Positions 61,782-64,000 of a stretch of 64,000 nt of DNA are shown one piece after another. Every line of letters begins with the position of its first letter. Position 1 is the first letter of the stretch. The translations under genes were made by a program, and so were the position numbers. Source of the stretch: Saprospiraceae bacterium (GTDB lineage: Bacteria > Bacteroidota > Bacteroidia > Chitinophagales > Saprospiraceae); NCBI GenBank assembly GCA_028280415.1, contig JANQLV010000045.1, positions 86,001-150,000 of the forward strand, in the 5' to 3' direction. The notes below the pieces were generated by a model. It was not told the DNA's origin and made no database searches. It saw nothing but the letters and a program-made list of their open reading frames with translations.

Positions 61782-63539
61782 TTATTGCTTTACTAAGCGG
61801 CCTGAATATTTCGAACCGCTTTCCAGTTCCCAAAGCAGGCTATAAACGCCTTTTGGAAGCTTTTCCAGATTAACCTGCACACTGGAAGAGTCTGTAACCT
61901 GTGTAAAGACTTGTTTTCCGGCAAGGTCAAAAATATCCAACATCCCTTTTTTAGGATTTTCAATTCCCTTTAATCGTATATTGAATACGGATTTACCAGG
62001 GTTTGGAAATACTTCAACTACATTGGATATCGCGGGTTGGAATATATTTTCAAGTCCATTTGCAATATCCGATTCCGTTATCTGGTAAATAGAATCTACT
62101 TCGAGATTACTAAGCGTTTGCATCACTCCGGAAGGCCAGTGAATACGCACCGAATCGATCTGGGTATTTTCACCTAATCCGAAATGGATACGCTGTGCAT
62201 TATGCCCCATAAAGGTATTCTGCGCACTAACCTGCCTTTGCAGCCAGATTTCCGATCCGTTAATTGTAGTTTTAAGGGCAATAGTAGTTCCCAGAGCTGC
62301 CCGGTTTGAAGGCATTACGCCCGTCAGGTCAAATTGTACCCAGTGATTGGCATTGCTGAGATCATTTTTATATAAAGCCCGGCGCCCTGCACCTCCATTG
62401 GCAAAAAAGTCCAGATCGCCATCTTCGTCGTAATCGCCAATCGTCAGGCCGGAGATATTAGCGCCAATGAAAGTCGGATCAAAAGGATTACTGGTTTTAA
62501 CAAATGTGCCCGATTGATTTTCATAATAGCCAGCTGCGGGAATATTATCACCGGTAATCAATACATCTTCATCTCCATCATTATCAAAATCCCCCCAGCA
62601 ATTGCCGAGCATTGGTCCATTAAAAGTAAGATTATTGGAAATAGAGCTAAAAGTTCCGTTCTGATTTTCATAAAATCGATTAGGCGCTCCGTTATAATTA
62701 GTCACATACATATCCAGGTCACCATCCAGATCGTAATCGGTTACATTATAACACTGACCATCCTGAGGGTCGGTAGCAAAAGGGATATCATCAATACGTT
62801 CCAATCCGGGTGTACCGGTTTCTACCCACATATTGCGATAAATGTAATCGGGAGCAGCGGTACCGGCAGGTCCGGAAGCAATAAACAGATCAGTATCCCC
62901 ATCCAGATCATAATCAATCCAGTAGGCAACGGTGTACGGAGCGGTATTCTGCGCAAATTCAAAGGTATCTACCCTGGAAAAAGTACCGTCCGATTTTCCT
63001 TCATAAAAGAAACCGGCAGTCGTCAAGCCTGCAAAATTAAAAGCTACCGCTCCAACTACATCCATATTTCCGTCATTATTATAGTCTCCAACGGTAGCCG
63101 ACCAGGTTCTGGTGCTTTCATTATCATCTATAGCTTGTAAAGTAAATTCCCCATTTTCATTGACATACATAAATGTGCCTCCGGAAAAAGCACCACTTTC
63201 TGAAACCGTATAAGCATACAAGCAATCTTTATCCCCATCATTATCGAAATCATTCCAGCTAACACCACCCAGAAGGTGATTCTGTTCAAGCGGGCCTCCA
63301 CCGAAAGATTGTACAATCTCGAAAGAATCTGCTCCCATATTTCTAAATGCCCAGCCTAACATAGATAAATCCAGGTCGCCGTCATTGTCGAAATCCACCC
63401 AGGCACATCCCCGATAAGAACCGGCAAAGCTTACCGTATTAATAGGATTAAGCGTATCGGTGTTGACTATAAAGTTTTGTGAAAACAAAGTTCCTGTCGT
63501 TAACAAAAAGAAGAGCCAGGCATTTAAGATTCGCTTCAT
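61782..63539 (-). CDS. FG-GAP/VCBS and ASPIC/UnbV repeat protein, T9SS-secreted
   Basis: This 585-residue protein has a signal peptide (1-20, ending TGTLFSQ). FG-GAP/VCBS-type repeats follow, with calcium loops such as VDFDNDGDLD, NDFDNDGDKD, VGDYNNDGNMD, DYDLDGDTD and DYDEDGDLD. The ASPIC/UnbV domain spans ~405-485 (NRAALGTTIALKTTINGSEI, AQRIHFGLGENTQIDSVRIHWPSG). A type A T9SS domain ends the protein (~510-585). Such CRTAC1-like proteins are secreted, calcium-binding integrin-like propellers. No enzyme motif is present. Confidence 0.92.
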   Translation of the reverse strand: MKRILNAWLFFLLTTGTLFSQNFIVNTDTLNPINTVSFAGSYRGCAWVDFDNDGDLDLSMLGWAFRNMGADSFEIVQSFGGGPLEQNHLLGGVSWNDFDNDGDKDCLYAYTVSESGAFSGGTFMYVNENGEFTLQAIDDNESTRTWSATVGDYNNDGNMDVVGAVAFNFAGLTTAGFFYEGKSDGTFSRVDTFEFAQNTAPYTVAYWIDYDLDGDTDLFIASGPAGTAAPDYIYRNMWVETGTPGLERIDDIPFATDPQDGQCYNVTDYDLDGDLDMYVTNYNGAPNRFYENQNGTFSSISNNLTFNGPMLGNCWGDFDNDGDEDVLITGDNIPAAGYYENQSGTFVKTSNPFDPTFIGANISGLTIGDYDEDGDLDFFANGGAGRRALYKNDLSNANHWVQFDLTGVMPSNRAALGTTIALKTTINGSEIWLQRQVSAQNTFMGHNAQRIHFGLGENTQIDSVRIHWPSGVMQTLSNLEVDSIYQITESDIANGLENIFQPAISNVVEVFPNPGKSVFNIRLKGIENPKKGMLDIFDLAGKQVFTQVTDSSSVQVNLEKLPKGVYSLLWELESGSKYSGRLVKQ

Positions 63540-63663
63540 ATCTCGAAATATTTTTTTAATGAATAATACCGAAATATGTGTTTTTTCTGCTTTTTACTAT
63601 TCCAGAATGATCATTTTGAAAGAAATATCATCCGGGAACACCTAATCATCAGCTGTAAAACGT

Positions 63664-64000
63664 TTAACTATCTACTTCACTGGCCTTTTTTAATTTGCTA
63701 AATCTTGCCGGTGTAATGCCTTTTGATTTTTTAAAAATTTGATAAAAAGAAGAGATGCTGTTAAAACCGGATTGAAAGCCTGCTTCTTTGGCACTGTATT
63801 TTTGGGTAGCCAATAATTCGCAAGCGTATTCAATACGATATTGATTGATCCATTCGGAAAAAGAACTATTAAAGTTTTCATTAATTGCCTGAGAGAGCTG
63901 ATGCGAGTTGAGCTGTAATTGCTCAGCCAGACCGGGAAGTCTTAGATCGGGATCCAGAAAAGATTGATTTTTTTCCACGAAGGATTTAATGGTTTGCGCC
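63664..64000 (-). CDS. AraC-family transcriptional regulator (C-terminal fragment at window edge)
   Basis: The frame remains open to the right edge; the visible part is ~111 C-terminal residues. It contains the two-HTH AraC domain: LRLPGLAEQLQLNSHQLSQA for the first helix-turn-helix, then NQYRIEYACELLATQKYSAK and AGFQSGFNSISSFYQIFKKS with TPARFSKL for the second. The GTG at 63978 is internal, because codons upstream (TIKSF) fit the linker of such proteins. In Bacteroidota, AraC domains with this 'NQ.RI..A..LL' pattern often follow a membrane or 7TM sensory region, but that part lies outside. It is divergent from nothing visible; the T9SS gene is 124 bp downstream on the same strand. Confidence 0.93.
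   Translation of the reverse strand, partial: AQTIKSFVEKNQSFLDPDLRLPGLAEQLQLNSHQLSQAINENFNSSFSEWINQYRIEYACELLATQKYSAKEAGFQSGFNSISSFYQIFKKSKGITPARFSKLKKASEVDS

Noticed and set aside
62514-63140. Long plus-strand frame (about 208 codons) in the FG-GAP protein gene
   Set aside because: It is the antisense of Asp/Gly/Asn-rich calcium-loop codons, which give Ile/Ser-rich frames on the other strand; the minus-strand protein has clear domains.
1-64000. tRNA, rRNA, CRISPR array, riboswitch or prophage
   Set aside because: I looked for T-loop GTTCGANTC patterns with partner stems, evenly spaced direct repeats and phage structural genes and found none; short TTCGA repeats are not tRNA T-arms.

Overview
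The window looks like a chromosomal segment from an AT-rich, free-living member of the Bacteroidota, most likely Saprospiria (Saprospiraceae/Lewinellaceae-like). This rests on several signs: type IX secretion (T9SS) C-terminal domains of type A (three proteins) and type B/CHU_C (one protein), a CarboxypepD_reg TonB-dependent receptor, -7 boxes of the Bacteroidota form TAnnTTTG, start codons mostly without a Shine-Dalgarno, and CotH/DUF4956, ASPIC/UnbV and VPS10-like beta-propeller families. The genus is an inference. I saw no rRNA, tRNA, CRISPR array, intact insertion sequence or prophage.

Layout. 1-8050: end of a hot-dog thioesterase, YihY membrane protein, TPR protein, SRAP/YedK DNA-protein crosslink protein, LpxL-type acyltransferase, UbiX, tandem thioredoxin-like proteins and a metallophosphoesterase lipoprotein. 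8051-8935 is gene-poor. 8936-12654: two-gene DUF4956-CotH operon. 12661-13616: an orphan helical protein gene flanked by TTCGA-rich repeats. 13769-16907 (minus): small beta-barrels, a winged-helix regulator translationally coupled to a membrane protein, a DtxR-family repressor and two very small ORFs. 17199-23792: large VPS10-like propeller protein, membrane TPR protein, small lipoprotein. 24117-30337 (minus): T9SS-exported lamin-tail protein, TonB-dependent receptor and T9SS-exported double-HKD phospholipase D/nuclease, which read as one secretion-and-uptake operon. 30640-33373: PIF1-like helicase and RhlE-type RNA helicase. 33376-34800 (minus): a basic-tailed exported protein and two TonB C-terminal-domain paralogues. 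34982-38571 (minus): nrdB-nrdA for class Ia ribonucleotide reductase. 39102-42943 (minus): CorA, a vgr-related HEMTH protein, and a LolC/E-type FtsX permease. 43076-44356: tyrS. 44357-45297: non-coding, with nested inverted repeats suggesting a decayed MITE. 45298-55091: PhzF, a NUMOD4/HNH-like DNA-binding protein, a lipoprotein, a Cys/Met PLP enzyme, a CHU_C protein, an SGNH hydrolase, an OB-like small protein, an S24 repressor and a MORN-TonB fusion. 55302-61627: biotin operon bioF-bioD-bioA-KAS-bioB-DUF72. 61782-64000 (minus): ASPIC/UnbV T9SS protein and the C-terminal end of an AraC regulator.

The most interesting unit is the biotin operon. It has every late-pathway gene, but a FabF-like ketoacyl synthase with an intact Cys-His-Lys-His set sits where one would expect a pimeloyl-forming enzyme (BioC/BioH, BioW, BioI or BioZ), none of which is in the window. 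Next are the nuclease/TonB receptor/lamin-tail operon, the DUF4956-CotH pair lacking its usual VTC polyphosphate polymerase partner, and the small minus-strand ORFs behind a terminator-like leader at 16742-16950. All functional calls are from reading the sequence; no database search was run.
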